Positions 56,924-64,000 of a stretch of 64,000 nt of DNA are shown in pieces. Both the position numbers and the translations under genes were made by a program. The notes under the pieces were generated by a model, which saw only the letters and a program-made list of their open reading frames with translations, was not told where the DNA came from and did not search any database. Position 1 is the stretch's first letter. Every line of letters begins with the position of its first letter. Source of the DNA: Helicobacter felis ATCC 49179 (GTDB lineage Bacteria; Campylobacterota; Campylobacteria; Campylobacterales; Helicobacteraceae); assembly GCF_000200595.1 (NCBI RefSeq), contig NC_014810.2:1250311-1314310 (forward strand). The letters run 5' to 3'.

Positions 56924-56929
56924 TAGAAT
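56924..56929 (+). promoter_or_regulatory. -10 box of the ATPase gene, leaderless arrangement
   Basis: TGA TAGAAT followed by 6 nt (gctcgc) and ATG 56936, with no ribosome site between. Same geometry as carB. Confidence 0.55.
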
Positions 56930-56935
56930 GCTCGC

Positions 56936-58015
56936 ATGTGGGATGTTATCTTAGAAGAAGGCTTTACAAACGCCACTATGACACAGGAAATTTTTCCTAG
57001 ATTCCATGCTTTAAATGCCTCCAAAATTTATTTTTATGGAAGTACGAAGGTAGGCAAGAGCGCATGCGCACTAGGGATTGCCCATGCTTTCAAACATCCT
57101 ATTTACATAGATGGTAGCGATGCGCGCTTAGATTTTAACGCGCTCAAAGAGACTTTAATCAAACTCCATGTTGAGGGACGCATGGATATTCTCATTGCTA
57201 AACACTGCCCTAAAGATATTTTTTTGCCTCCTTTAGAGCCTATTATTCTCATTGGCTACACACCCTCAGCCCCAAAAAATTTTATGAGCAAATCCATTTG
57301 GCCTCTGCGTTTTCAAGAGTTCGCCCTATTGCAAAAAAAAGAACCCAACAATACCCTACTGGCCCGCTTTCTCAAAGAGGGCAATCTCCCAGAAACTCTG
57401 CACATGTCCCCCACTCAAAGAGTTCGCCGTAAACAAGAAATTTATGCCTTGTTTCTAGGCAATCAGCTGCCCATATTCAAGGCATTGTTGCGCTTCCAAT
57501 CTCTAAGTGTAACCACACACCATCTCTACATACAGCTTAAAAAAATTCTCAAAATCTCTAAAGATAAACTTTATGAGTTCATGCAGTTTTTGCAGGCCAG
57601 TCAAAGTATCCTTTGTGTTCCTCCACTTGAGTCCAATTTAATGAGTCCCAAAAAGCTTTATTTTTGTGATTTCGCTCTACCCTATGCTTTTAGTCATACC
57701 CACCCTCTCCCTCCTGTTTTTGAAAACATGGTCGCCCTCGAACTCCGCCAATATTTTTATCAACTTTTCTATGAGGATTCTTGGCTTATTGGACGCAGAG
57801 CCACAGAAACTTTTTGCTTCCTCCCATGGGCATTCCCTACAAATTTAGAAACACGGATAGATCATCTCTTAAAACATTGCACTTTCCAAATCACGCATAT
57901 ATACATCATCACCATCAACTTTGAAGGAAGTGGCGTGATTAACACGCGCACCTACCACGCCTACAGCTTTACCACCTTTGCCCTAGAGATTTTGCCCACA
58001 CTGCTAGCAAATTAG
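56936..58015 (+). CDS. AAA-type ATPase, DUF4143-like
   Basis: 359 aa, in the place of HP1321 divergent from rpsJ. Walker A GSTKVGKSA near residue 37. Sensor/Walker B-like strands are less clear (IDGSDARLDF, PIILIGYTPS). The C-terminal part (VFENMVALELRQYFYQLF) resembles the DUF4143 partner domain of bacterial 'ATP-binding protein' ATPases. Cellular role unknown. Probably a leaderless mRNA. Followed 30 nt later by ispG, which has its own -10 box. Confidence 0.75.
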   Translation: MWDVILEEGFTNATMTQEIFPRFHALNASKIYFYGSTKVGKSACALGIAHAFKHPIYIDGSDARLDFNALKETLIKLHVEGRMDILIAKHCPKDIFLPPLEPIILIGYTPSAPKNFMSKSIWPLRFQEFALLQKKEPNNTLLARFLKEGNLPETLHMSPTQRVRRKQEIYALFLGNQLPIFKALLRFQSLSVTTHHLYIQLKKILKISKDKLYEFMQFLQASQSILCVPPLESNLMSPKKLYFCDFALPYAFSHTHPLPPVFENMVALELRQYFYQLFYEDSWLIGRRATETFCFLPWAFPTNLETRIDHLLKHCTFQITHIYIITINFEGSGVINTRTYHAYSFTTFALEILPTLLAN

Positions 58016-58016
58016 C

Positions 58017-58022
58017 TATAAT
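58017..58022 (+). promoter_or_regulatory. -10 box of ispG
   Basis: TATAAT followed by GCCCCC; the start would be about 58029, 17 nt before TTG 58046 with AAGGA between. A poor -35 (TTGCCC) lies 19 bp upstream. Confidence 0.55.
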
Positions 58023-58045
58023 GCCCCCAAAATTTAAGGACACCT

Positions 58046-59131
58046 TTGCACCCTCGTTTTCCCACGCAACAAATCTCTATCGGGCATGTTCTCATCGGAG
58101 GTGATGCCCCCATTAGCACCCAAAGCATGACCTTTAGCCAAACCTGCGACATTGAGGCGACTAAAGCCCAGATCGATCGCCTCAAACTTGCCGGGGCGGA
58201 TTTGGTGCGCGTAGCCGTGCGCCATAAAAAAGACGCCTTAGCTCTTAAAGAACTTAAAAAAGTCGCCTCTTTGCCTTTGATTGCTGATATCCATTTTCAC
58301 CATCATTTAGCCTTGATTGCAGCTGAAAGTGTGGATGCGATCCGCATTAATCCGGGCAATATCGGCGCGCCTGAGAAAATCAAGGCGGTAGCCCAAGCTT
58401 GTAATGCGCGCAACTTGCCTATTCGAATCGGAGTCAATGGAGGGAGCCTAGAAAAACCCTTTGAGCTCAAATATGGCGCGACGCCTGAGGGGATGGTGCA
58501 ATCCGCCCTTTATAATATTAAATTCTTAGAAGATGCCGGCTTTACTAATATAAAAATTTCTCTCAAAGCTAGCGATGTGGAGCGCACGATTGCCGCTTAC
58601 CAGCAATTACGCCCCCTTGTGCCCTACCCTTTTCACTTGGGGGTAACAGAAGCAGGGAGTTTGTTCCACTCCAGCATTAAAAGTGCGATGGCCTTAGGGC
58701 AATTACTGCGCGAGGGGATTGGAGACACCATGCGCGTGTCTATCACGGGAGAACTTGAGGAAGAGATTCGCGTAGCTAAGGCGATTTTGCGCTATAGTGG
58801 GCGGCAAAAAGAAGGCATTACTTTTATTTCCTGCCCCACTTGCGGGCGCATTGAGTCCAACTTGGTGGCGATGATGAGTCAAGTCGAGCAACGCCTAGCC
58901 CATATCAAAATTCCCCTAGATGTGAGCGTGATGGGCTGTGTGGTCAATGCGCTAGGAGAGGCCAAACACGCCGATATAGCCATCGCCTTTGGTAAAAAAA
59001 GCGGTTTGATTATCAAAAAAGGCAAGGTGATCCACAAACTCCCCGAAGACCAACTTTTAGAAACTTTCGTAACCGAAGTGCAAACCTTAGCCTTAGAACA
59101 ACAAAAAGAGGACATCCATGCAAAAATTTAA
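58046..59131 (+). CDS. ispG: 4-hydroxy-3-methylbut-2-enyl-diphosphate synthase (IspG/GcpE)
   Basis: 361 aa [4Fe-4S] enzyme, penultimate step of the MEP isoprenoid pathway. The TIM-barrel start ([12 protein letters not shown]) and the cluster ligands CPTCGR and [10 protein letters not shown] with the following Glu are visible. A TTG start at 58046 is supported by AAGGA 5 nt upstream. It overlaps dapD by 14 bp, the same pairing as HP0625-HP0626. Confidence 0.95.
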   Translation: MHPRFPTQQISIGHVLIGGDAPISTQSMTFSQTCDIEATKAQIDRLKLAGADLVRVAVRHKKDALALKELKKVASLPLIADIHFHHHLALIAAESVDAIRINPGNIGAPEKIKAVAQACNARNLPIRIGVNGGSLEKPFELKYGATPEGMVQSALYNIKFLEDAGFTNIKISLKASDVERTIAAYQQLRPLVPYPFHLGVTEAGSLFHSSIKSAMALGQLLREGIGDTMRVSITGELEEEIRVAKAILRYSGRQKEGITFISCPTCGRIESNLVAMMSQVEQRLAHIKIPLDVSVMGCVVNALGEAKHADIAIAFGKKSGLIIKKGKVIHKLPEDQLLETFVTEVQTLALEQQKEDIHAKI

Positions 59132-60401
59132 ACTTTTCGTAAGCGATTATCAAAATTCTCCTGAGTATAGAAAACCTTTAGCCTTTGGGATCGCTAAAAT
59201 TGCACGCGGGCAAAAGAGTGCTAAACCCTTGTGCGCCACTTTTCCCGTGCTAAACTGGGGAGAGGAGTGTTTAGGCTCCTATGCGGTGTTTATGGAAGCC
59301 ATCAAGCATTGCCTACCCCTGTATGCGCAAGAGGAGGAGAGGGTTAGCGAGGTTGTTTATGGGATTGATAAGAACTTTATCCATCGTGCCTTAGAACTCT
59401 ATGCTCCCTTTTTACAAGAGGTCTTGCATGATAAAAACAGCCACAAAAATATTCAAGTGGTCTTAGAGTTAGCCAAAGCCTTAGAAAACGATCAACTCTA
59501 CACATCCTTAGTGCAAGAAGTACACCCTAGTTGTGAGCTCGCCACAAAAGAACACGCCACTAACCTCTCTACACAATACCACCATAATTATCATCTTGTA
59601 GTGATCTATGAGGATAAGCCTTGTTTAAGTTTGGAGAGTGCTTACATGAAACTGCTTGCCCTTTCTTTGGGTAAAGCCCCCTTGCGCAGTTTGAATTTAG
59701 AGGGCATTTTTTCTCTATTGCCCAATGTGGCTTGGAGTGGCCACACACCTTATGAACTTGAATGGCTTCGCGAACACGAAATTGCGCTTAAAATGCAAGA
59801 TAAATACCCTTGCATTGATTTTGTAGACAAATTCCCACGCTATTTAATGCAGATGATCCCCCAACATGATAACATCCGCCTACTTGATAGCTCTAAAACA
59901 CGCTTTGGGGCATATTTGGGCAAGGGGGGGTATACACAGATGCCCGGAGCCAGTTACATTAATTTTAATGCAGGCGTAGAGGGGGCTTGCATGAATGAAG
60001 GGCGTATTAGCTCTTCTGTAGTGGTGGGTGAGGGCACGGACATAGGCGGAGGGGCTAGCGTGCTAGGCGTGCTCTCTGGAGGCAATAGCCAGCCTATCAG
60101 TATTGGTAAGAATTGTTTGTTGGGGGCTAATTGCGTGCTGGGCATTAGCTTGGGAGATGGCTGTATTGTGGATGCAGGTATTGGAGTGCTAGCAGGAACC
60201 ATTTTTGAGATTGCTCCTAAGAGCGCGCACGAGTTACAAAAAGTCAACCCTACCTTTACGCCCAAACCTGAGGGACTTTACAAGGGTAAGGAACTCTCAG
60301 GCTTGCATGGTCTGCACTTCAGACAAGAGAGTCGGAGTGGGAAGATGATCGCTTTTAGAAGTGTGCGCAAGATCGCTTTGAATGAAAGTTTACACCACTA
60401 A
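59118..60401 (+). CDS. dapD: Tetrahydrodipicolinate N-succinyltransferase, long form
   Basis: 427 aa. Succinylates tetrahydrodipicolinate in the DAP/lysine pathway, supplying the peptidoglycan cross-linker. The C-terminal left-handed beta-helix hexapeptide repeats ([31 protein letters not shown]) bind CoA. An N-terminal domain of about 250 aa makes this the long class found in Campylobacterota, unlike the 274-aa E. coli form. Its start overlaps ispG. Confidence 0.92.
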   Translation: MQKFKLFVSDYQNSPEYRKPLAFGIAKIARGQKSAKPLCATFPVLNWGEECLGSYAVFMEAIKHCLPLYAQEEERVSEVVYGIDKNFIHRALELYAPFLQEVLHDKNSHKNIQVVLELAKALENDQLYTSLVQEVHPSCELATKEHATNLSTQYHHNYHLVVIYEDKPCLSLESAYMKLLALSLGKAPLRSLNLEGIFSLLPNVAWSGHTPYELEWLREHEIALKMQDKYPCIDFVDKFPRYLMQMIPQHDNIRLLDSSKTRFGAYLGKGGYTQMPGASYINFNAGVEGACMNEGRISSSVVVGEGTDIGGGASVLGVLSGGNSQPISIGKNCLLGANCVLGISLGDGCIVDAGIGVLAGTIFEIAPKSAHELQKVNPTFTPKPEGLYKGKELSGLHGLHFRQESRSGKMIAFRSVRKIALNESLHH

Positions 60402-60444
60402 GTTTTGTGTTAATATACAAACTCAAGTTTTCTAAGGGGTTTGT

Positions 60445-61506
60445 ATGATGTCCTTAAATATCGTGTTGCGTGGGTTATTGGGGTTGCTCTTATGTGTGCT
60501 TTGGCTCGAAGGTGCTGATTCCACCCCAACTCCTCCACCCTCTCAAAATGCTCAAGAAACACCCGTCCCACCCCCGACCCCTCCTAAAAATCCTCCCACT
60601 TTGCAACAACCCCCCGCTACACCGCCTATGACCGATCGCCTCACACCTCCGGCAATGGCTCAAGACGCTCTAAGTGCAGGAATTACAGCCGTAAAGCGCG
60701 GGGATTATAAAAGCGCGTTCAGATTGTTTGTGCAATCTTGTGATCAAGGCAATCCGGCAGGCTGTTTTGCCGTGGGCACGATGTATTCTAATGGTGTGGG
60801 GATTCAAGTAGACATGGATAAAGCGCAACGCTATTACGAATTAGGGTGCTCTGGGGGGGATGCGAGCGCGTGCGCGGATCTGGCCCAAGTCTATGACTCC
60901 AAAAAACAAGCCACCCTAGATGATAAAGAAAAAGCTGCCCAGCTTTACGCGGTAGGGTGCTCTGGGGGGGATGTCTTGGCCTGCAATAACTTAGGCTGGA
61001 TGTATGCTAATGGCGTGGGTGTGCCCAAGAATTACTACAAGGCGATTGAATACTACAAATACGCCTGCGAACATGGAAGTGATTTAGGGTGTTATAATTT
61101 AGGGCTGATGTCCAACGTAAAAAATATCTATGGCTTTAATAAAGCACAACTGAGCAATGTGGATTTAAATTATTTGGCATGCAATGCGGGAGATATTCAA
61201 GGTTGTGCTAATTTGGGTTGGATTTATGCTAAGGGTGAGCAGGGAGTGCCTGTGAACAATTTCTTTGCAGCCAAGTATTTTGAAAAAGCCTGTCAGGGGG
61301 GCAATCTCTCAGGGTGCAATAATTTGGGTGTGCTCTATCAAAAAGGTTTGGGTGTGCCCCAAAACGATCAGCGCGCTTTGGATCTCTTTTCTTATGTGTG
61401 TAATTACGGCCTGCAGTCAGGGTGTGATAATTACAGCCTTTTTAAAGAAAAACTTCTTAAAGCCAATCCCAATTACGGGCGGCTTTTTATGTCTTTGGAA
61501 CGCTAA
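60445..61506 (+). CDS. Sel1-repeat cysteine-rich secreted protein (Hcp family, HcpF-like)
   Basis: 353 aa. Signal peptide (residues about 1-24), proline-rich linker (about 25-70: PPPSQNAQETPVPPPTP), then about seven Sel1-like repeats of 36-38 residues. Each has the pattern A..YY..AC..G...GC..LG..Y..G.GV and a Cys pair that forms a disulfide in structures of Hcp proteins. Position after ispG-dapD matches HP0628 (HcpF). Hcp proteins are secreted and immunogenic; exact function unknown. AAGGGG precedes ATG 60445/60448. One repeat (near YNLGLMSNVKNIYG) is degenerate. Confidence 0.85.
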   Translation: MMSLNIVLRGLLGLLLCVLWLEGADSTPTPPPSQNAQETPVPPPTPPKNPPTLQQPPATPPMTDRLTPPAMAQDALSAGITAVKRGDYKSAFRLFVQSCDQGNPAGCFAVGTMYSNGVGIQVDMDKAQRYYELGCSGGDASACADLAQVYDSKKQATLDDKEKAAQLYAVGCSGGDVLACNNLGWMYANGVGVPKNYYKAIEYYKYACEHGSDLGCYNLGLMSNVKNIYGFNKAQLSNVDLNYLACNAGDIQGCANLGWIYAKGEQGVPVNNFFAAKYFEKACQGGNLSGCNNLGVLYQKGLGVPQNDQRALDLFSYVCNYGLQSGCDNYSLFKEKLLKANPNYGRLFMSLER

Positions 61507-61772
61507 AGAATTTTGGGCACGATAAAATACCCCTCTTGGGCGCGGGGCGCGTGGGATAAAATATCTGTAGAGATTGAGGGGGCATGTGTGGGCGTGTCCG
61601 CTCTTAAAGGAGTGGGGGGTTGCTCTAAGGGGGGTGTGTTCTCTAGGTCTAGGGTTTCTAAAGCTTCCATGAAGACTAAGATTTCCTCCAAATGCTCTTG
61701 AATTTGAGGGTCATCAATTTCCAGCATAGAAAGCTGAGTTAGTCTGTGAAGCAGAGGTTCATCAATATGCAT
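61503..61772 (-). CDS. gatC: Aspartyl/glutamyl-tRNA amidotransferase subunit C
   Basis: 89 aa small structural subunit of GatCAB, which makes Gln-tRNA and Asn-tRNA by transamidation. Helical N-terminus LLHRLTQLSMLEI, central LEEILVFMEALETLDLEN and the GYFIVPKIL ending are typical. ATG 61772 with AAGG 6 nt upstream. Converges with the Sel1 gene by 4 bp. Confidence 0.9.
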   Translation of the reverse strand: MHIDEPLLHRLTQLSMLEIDDPQIQEHLEEILVFMEALETLDLENTPPLEQPPTPLRADTPTHAPSISTDILSHAPRAQEGYFIVPKIL

Positions 61773-61792
61773 AGGCATCCTTTTTTAGAAGC

Positions 61793-61798
61793 ATTTTA
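61793..61798 (-). promoter_or_regulatory. Extended -10 of gatC
   Basis: TGG TAAAAT on the minus strand, about 20 nt before ATG 61772. A TATAAA at 61817-61822 on the plus strand may serve the divergent nnr gene. Confidence 0.45.
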
Positions 61799-61831
61799 CC
61801 ATGTCCTAAGCACAGATATAAAGAGGTTTTA

Positions 61832-63214
61832 ATGCAATTTGTCTATTCGAGCACGCGAGAATTAGATGCGCGCGCCCAAGAAAAGTTTCATGTGAGCGCA
61901 GAACTCTTAATGGAGAATGCAGCTATGGCTCTCCAGCAAGCGATTTACAAACACCCACCTCAGCGCGTGTTAGTGGTGTGCGGAGGGGGCGATAATGGAG
62001 GCGATGGCTACGCTTTAGCGCGACATCTGCAAGGAAGTGCCTATGAAGTGTGTTGTTATGCGCACAAACCCCCAAAAAGTGCGCTATGCCAACTACAATT
62101 TGAGCGCACACGGCGCGCAGGAGTGCGCATGCTAGATCAAATAGAGCCTTGTGGGATTGTGCTAGATTGCCTCTATGGTTCGGGTTTTAAAGGGGAATTG
62201 AGCGCGCAAGATCAAGACTTGATCACGCGTTTGAATACCATGAGTGGGGTGAAAATTGCCTGCGATGTGCCCAGCGGATTAGATTCACAAGGGCGCGTCA
62301 GTGCGCTAGCTTTCAAGGCGGACACCACTATTAGCATGGGCGCGCTCAAAAGTGCGCTGTTTAGCGATGTGGCTAAGGATTTTGTAGGGGAAATCGTGGT
62401 GGGGGATTTGGGCATAGGGCGCGCGCCCTATGAAGAACCTAGCGATCTGTTTTTACTAGAAGAAAAAGATTTGATCTTACCCCTGCGCTCTAAGCACAAT
62501 GTGCACAAGGGCTATTTTGGGCATGTGGGTGTGTGGGTGGGCACGCAGAGGGGCGCGGGCTTTTTGGCGGGTTTGAGTGCGCTCAAGTTTGGGGCGGGTT
62601 TGGTGAGTGTGTTAGGGGATCACGCGCTTGTAGAGCAAAAACCCCTAGAGTTGATGTATGCGCCAGACATTCCCTCCCAAGCAAATGCGTTTGTAATGGG
62701 CATGGGCATGGGCACCCCTCCGCCATGTCTTGAACAAATGCTAGAACAAGCCCCCTGTGTGCTGGATGCGGACATGTTTTACCTGCCCCATCTTAAAGAG
62801 ATTTTAGAGGGTTCTAGCCAACTCGTGCTCACCCCCCACCCTAAGGAATTTGCCGCCTTGCTCCAAGCTATAGGTTTTAAAGTGGATTTATCCCAAGTGC
62901 TAGAATCGCGCTTAGGATACCTGCAAGCTTTCAGTCATGCCTACCCCCATGTAGTGGTGTTGCTCAAGGGGGCTAATACTTATATTGCACACCATGAACA
63001 AATTTATATCAACAATTTAGGCGCGCCCTCTTTGGCTAAGGGGGGAAGTGGGGATGTGTTAGCGGGCATGGTGGGCGCATTGCTCGCACAGGGTTATAGC
63101 CCTTTAGATGCCGCAATTAGTGCGAGTTTGGCCCACGCTCTAGCAGGACGCTCAGAAGCGCAAAGTTACGCGCTCACTCCCACATCTCTAATCAATCATT
63201 TAAGTGGGTTGTGA
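61832..63214 (+). CDS. nnrD: Bifunctional NAD(P)H-hydrate epimerase/dehydratase
   Basis: 460 aa repair enzyme. The N-terminal YjeF/NAXE domain (about 1-205) epimerises R- to S-NAD(P)H hydrate (VVCGGGDNGGDGYALARHL near residue 47). The C-terminal ribokinase-like NAXD domain (about 215-460) dehydrates S-NAD(P)HX using ADP or ATP (VLTPHPKEFAAL, LAKGGSGDVLAGMVGAL). ATG 61832 with AGAGG upstream. Its stop overlaps the dnaB start (TGATG-type). Confidence 0.92.
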   Translation: MQFVYSSTRELDARAQEKFHVSAELLMENAAMALQQAIYKHPPQRVLVVCGGGDNGGDGYALARHLQGSAYEVCCYAHKPPKSALCQLQFERTRRAGVRMLDQIEPCGIVLDCLYGSGFKGELSAQDQDLITRLNTMSGVKIACDVPSGLDSQGRVSALAFKADTTISMGALKSALFSDVAKDFVGEIVVGDLGIGRAPYEEPSDLFLLEEKDLILPLRSKHNVHKGYFGHVGVWVGTQRGAGFLAGLSALKFGAGLVSVLGDHALVEQKPLELMYAPDIPSQANAFVMGMGMGTPPPCLEQMLEQAPCVLDADMFYLPHLKEILEGSSQLVLTPHPKEFAALLQAIGFKVDLSQVLESRLGYLQAFSHAYPHVVVLLKGANTYIAHHEQIYINNLGAPSLAKGGSGDVLAGMVGALLAQGYSPLDAAISASLAHALAGRSEAQSYALTPTSLINHLSGL

Positions 63215-64000
63215 TGGCATTTTCAACGGCGCAGATTCTCCCCCCCAAAGATGATTTTATTCTTGATATGGAGCGCATGGTCCTTGCTGCGGTTTTAGAG
63301 GGAGATTGTTACGAAAATATGGCGGCTTTGCTCAAGCCAAGCGATTTTTTTCATCCTATCCATGGCCTCCTTTTCCAACTTTGCGGGCAACTGCATCAAG
63401 AAAATCTCCCTATTGATGGCAAGATTCTATTAAGCAAACTTTCTAGTGAGAAAGATCGAAAAATCCTTTTTGAGGTGATGGCTACATCTCCTGTCGTGCA
63501 TTTAGAACCTTATATTGAGGCTATCAAGCAAGAATCCATGCGCCGTTCCCTTTTGAGGATTTGCATGGATGGGCGCGAACAATGCTACGCCCAACGCCCC
63601 AGTGCGCAGATTTTAGATAACTTGGAACGAGAGATTTACGCCCTCTCTGTGCAAAGCGTGCGCGGAGGCTTTAAAGACGCGCCCACAGTGGTTAAAACCA
63701 CGATGGATATGATTTATGAGGCCAAACTTAGGGGCAATAGTCAAATCTTGGGTTTAGATACAGGTTTTAGCGAACTCAACCGCTACACTGCTGGATTTCA
63801 AAAGGGGGATTTAATTGTAGTGGGCGCGCGCCCGGCTATGGGCAAGACAAGCTTTGTGCTCAATATCACCCAAACCGCTCTAAGCCACAATAAAGGTGTG
63901 GCGTTTTTTAGCATGGAAATGGGCGCAGAGCAACTGATGTTGCGTTTACTTTCAAGCTTGGCTTCTGTGCATGCTTATGACCTTAAAATGGGCCGTCTTC
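63214..64000 (+). CDS. dnaB: Replicative DNA helicase DnaB, N-terminal part
   Basis: Runs off the right edge; 262 codons visible. The N-terminal primase-interaction domain (about 15-120) is recognisable by MERMVLAAVLEGDCYENMAA and FFHPIHGLLFQLC. The RecA-like motor begins with GLDTGFSELNRYTAGFQKGD and Walker A GARPAMGKTS near residue 207, then FFSMEMGAEQL. Ring helicase unwinding DNA at the replication fork. ATG 63214 overlaps the nnrD stop by 1 bp. Confidence 0.95.
   Translation, partial: MAFSTAQILPPKDDFILDMERMVLAAVLEGDCYENMAALLKPSDFFHPIHGLLFQLCGQLHQENLPIDGKILLSKLSSEKDRKILFEVMATSPVVHLEPYIEAIKQESMRRSLLRICMDGREQCYAQRPSAQILDNLEREIYALSVQSVRGGFKDAPTVVKTTMDMIYEAKLRGNSQILGLDTGFSELNRYTAGFQKGDLIVVGARPAMGKTSFVLNITQTALSHNKGVAFFSMEMGAEQLMLRLLSSLASVHAYDLKMGRL

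Noticed and set aside
58034-58225. Minus-strand frame across the ispG start
   Set aside because: Shadow of ispG; no start signal or homology.
60445-61506. Sel1/Hcp protein as a novel repeat system
   Set aside because: Repeat and cysteine spacing fit the known Helicobacter cysteine-rich Hcp family and its expected neighbours.

Overview
The window is chromosomal DNA of a gastric Helicobacter, most likely a non-pylori species of the H. felis / H. bizzozeronii / H. heilmannii type (inference). Supporting signs are a hydABCDE uptake hydrogenase operon, a Hof-type outer membrane protein, a Sel1/Hcp cysteine-rich protein, a two-block 'type 2' DapD, a long S10-spc-alpha ribosomal cluster, and contingency repeats (poly-G, AG dinucleotide) in restriction-modification genes. 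Several gene orders match blocks remembered from H. pylori (ispG-dapD-hcpF; hydABCDE; lnt/ABC-cvpA-lysS-glyA-DUF1882; alr-dagA-dadA-ridA), but here they lie next to one another in a new arrangement.

Layout. 1-1476 (+): tail of one, and two further, single-target-domain HsdS-like genes. The two complete ones have 12-G tracts just after a good ribosome site and ATG, and both are out of frame as read. 1491-18153 (-): three large paralogous exported proteins of unknown function (1129, 727 and 931 aa) built from repeated cysteine modules, together with GDP-fucose synthase (own sigma70-type promoter), a DUF285 25-residue-repeat protein and the hydrogenase operon hydA-hydE. 18214-20280: small restriction-modification island with a 5'-truncated methyltransferase, a complete TSPPY methyltransferase and an overlapping HNH endonuclease. 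20361-23585 (-): carB. 23636-28519 (-): a giant nuclease-methyltransferase-specificity fusion with three target recognition domains, with an (AG)10 repeat between the second and third. 28632-30759: small secreted DUF1104-like protein and a frameshifted DUF262/DUF1524 (GmrSD-like) defence gene carrying a G9 tract. 30808-34904 (-): D-alanine utilisation operon ridA-dadA-dagA-alr. 34933-39791 (-): SPOR protein, DUF1882 protein, glyA, lysS, cvpA. 39878-41829 (+): lnt and a LolD-like ATPase. 41821-43161 (-): Hof-like porin. 43203-56795 (-): 29 genes from rpsJ to rplQ including secY, map, infA and rpoA. 56936-64000 (+, except gatC): ATPase, ispG, dapD, Sel1 protein, gatC (-), nnrD/E and the start of dnaB.

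How it fits together. The housekeeping part is ordinary: translation, isoprenoid and lysine/cell-wall precursors, lipoprotein maturation and H2 respiration. The accessory part is dominated by DNA modification and defence genes that can vary expression or specificity by strand slippage. The strongest observation is the three-TRD fusion: gain or loss of one AG unit puts a stop codon within four to seven codons, so slippage would toggle between a two-TRD and a three-TRD enzyme. The second is the pair of half-specificity genes whose G tracts have the same length and would need the same correction (10 or 13 G). The family of three large cysteine-module proteins around fcl and the hyd operon is the main block of unknown function. 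No tRNA, rRNA, CRISPR array, insertion sequence or replication origin was seen. No gap between genes clearly exceeds 300 bases; the largest is the 286-base stretch 18154-18439.
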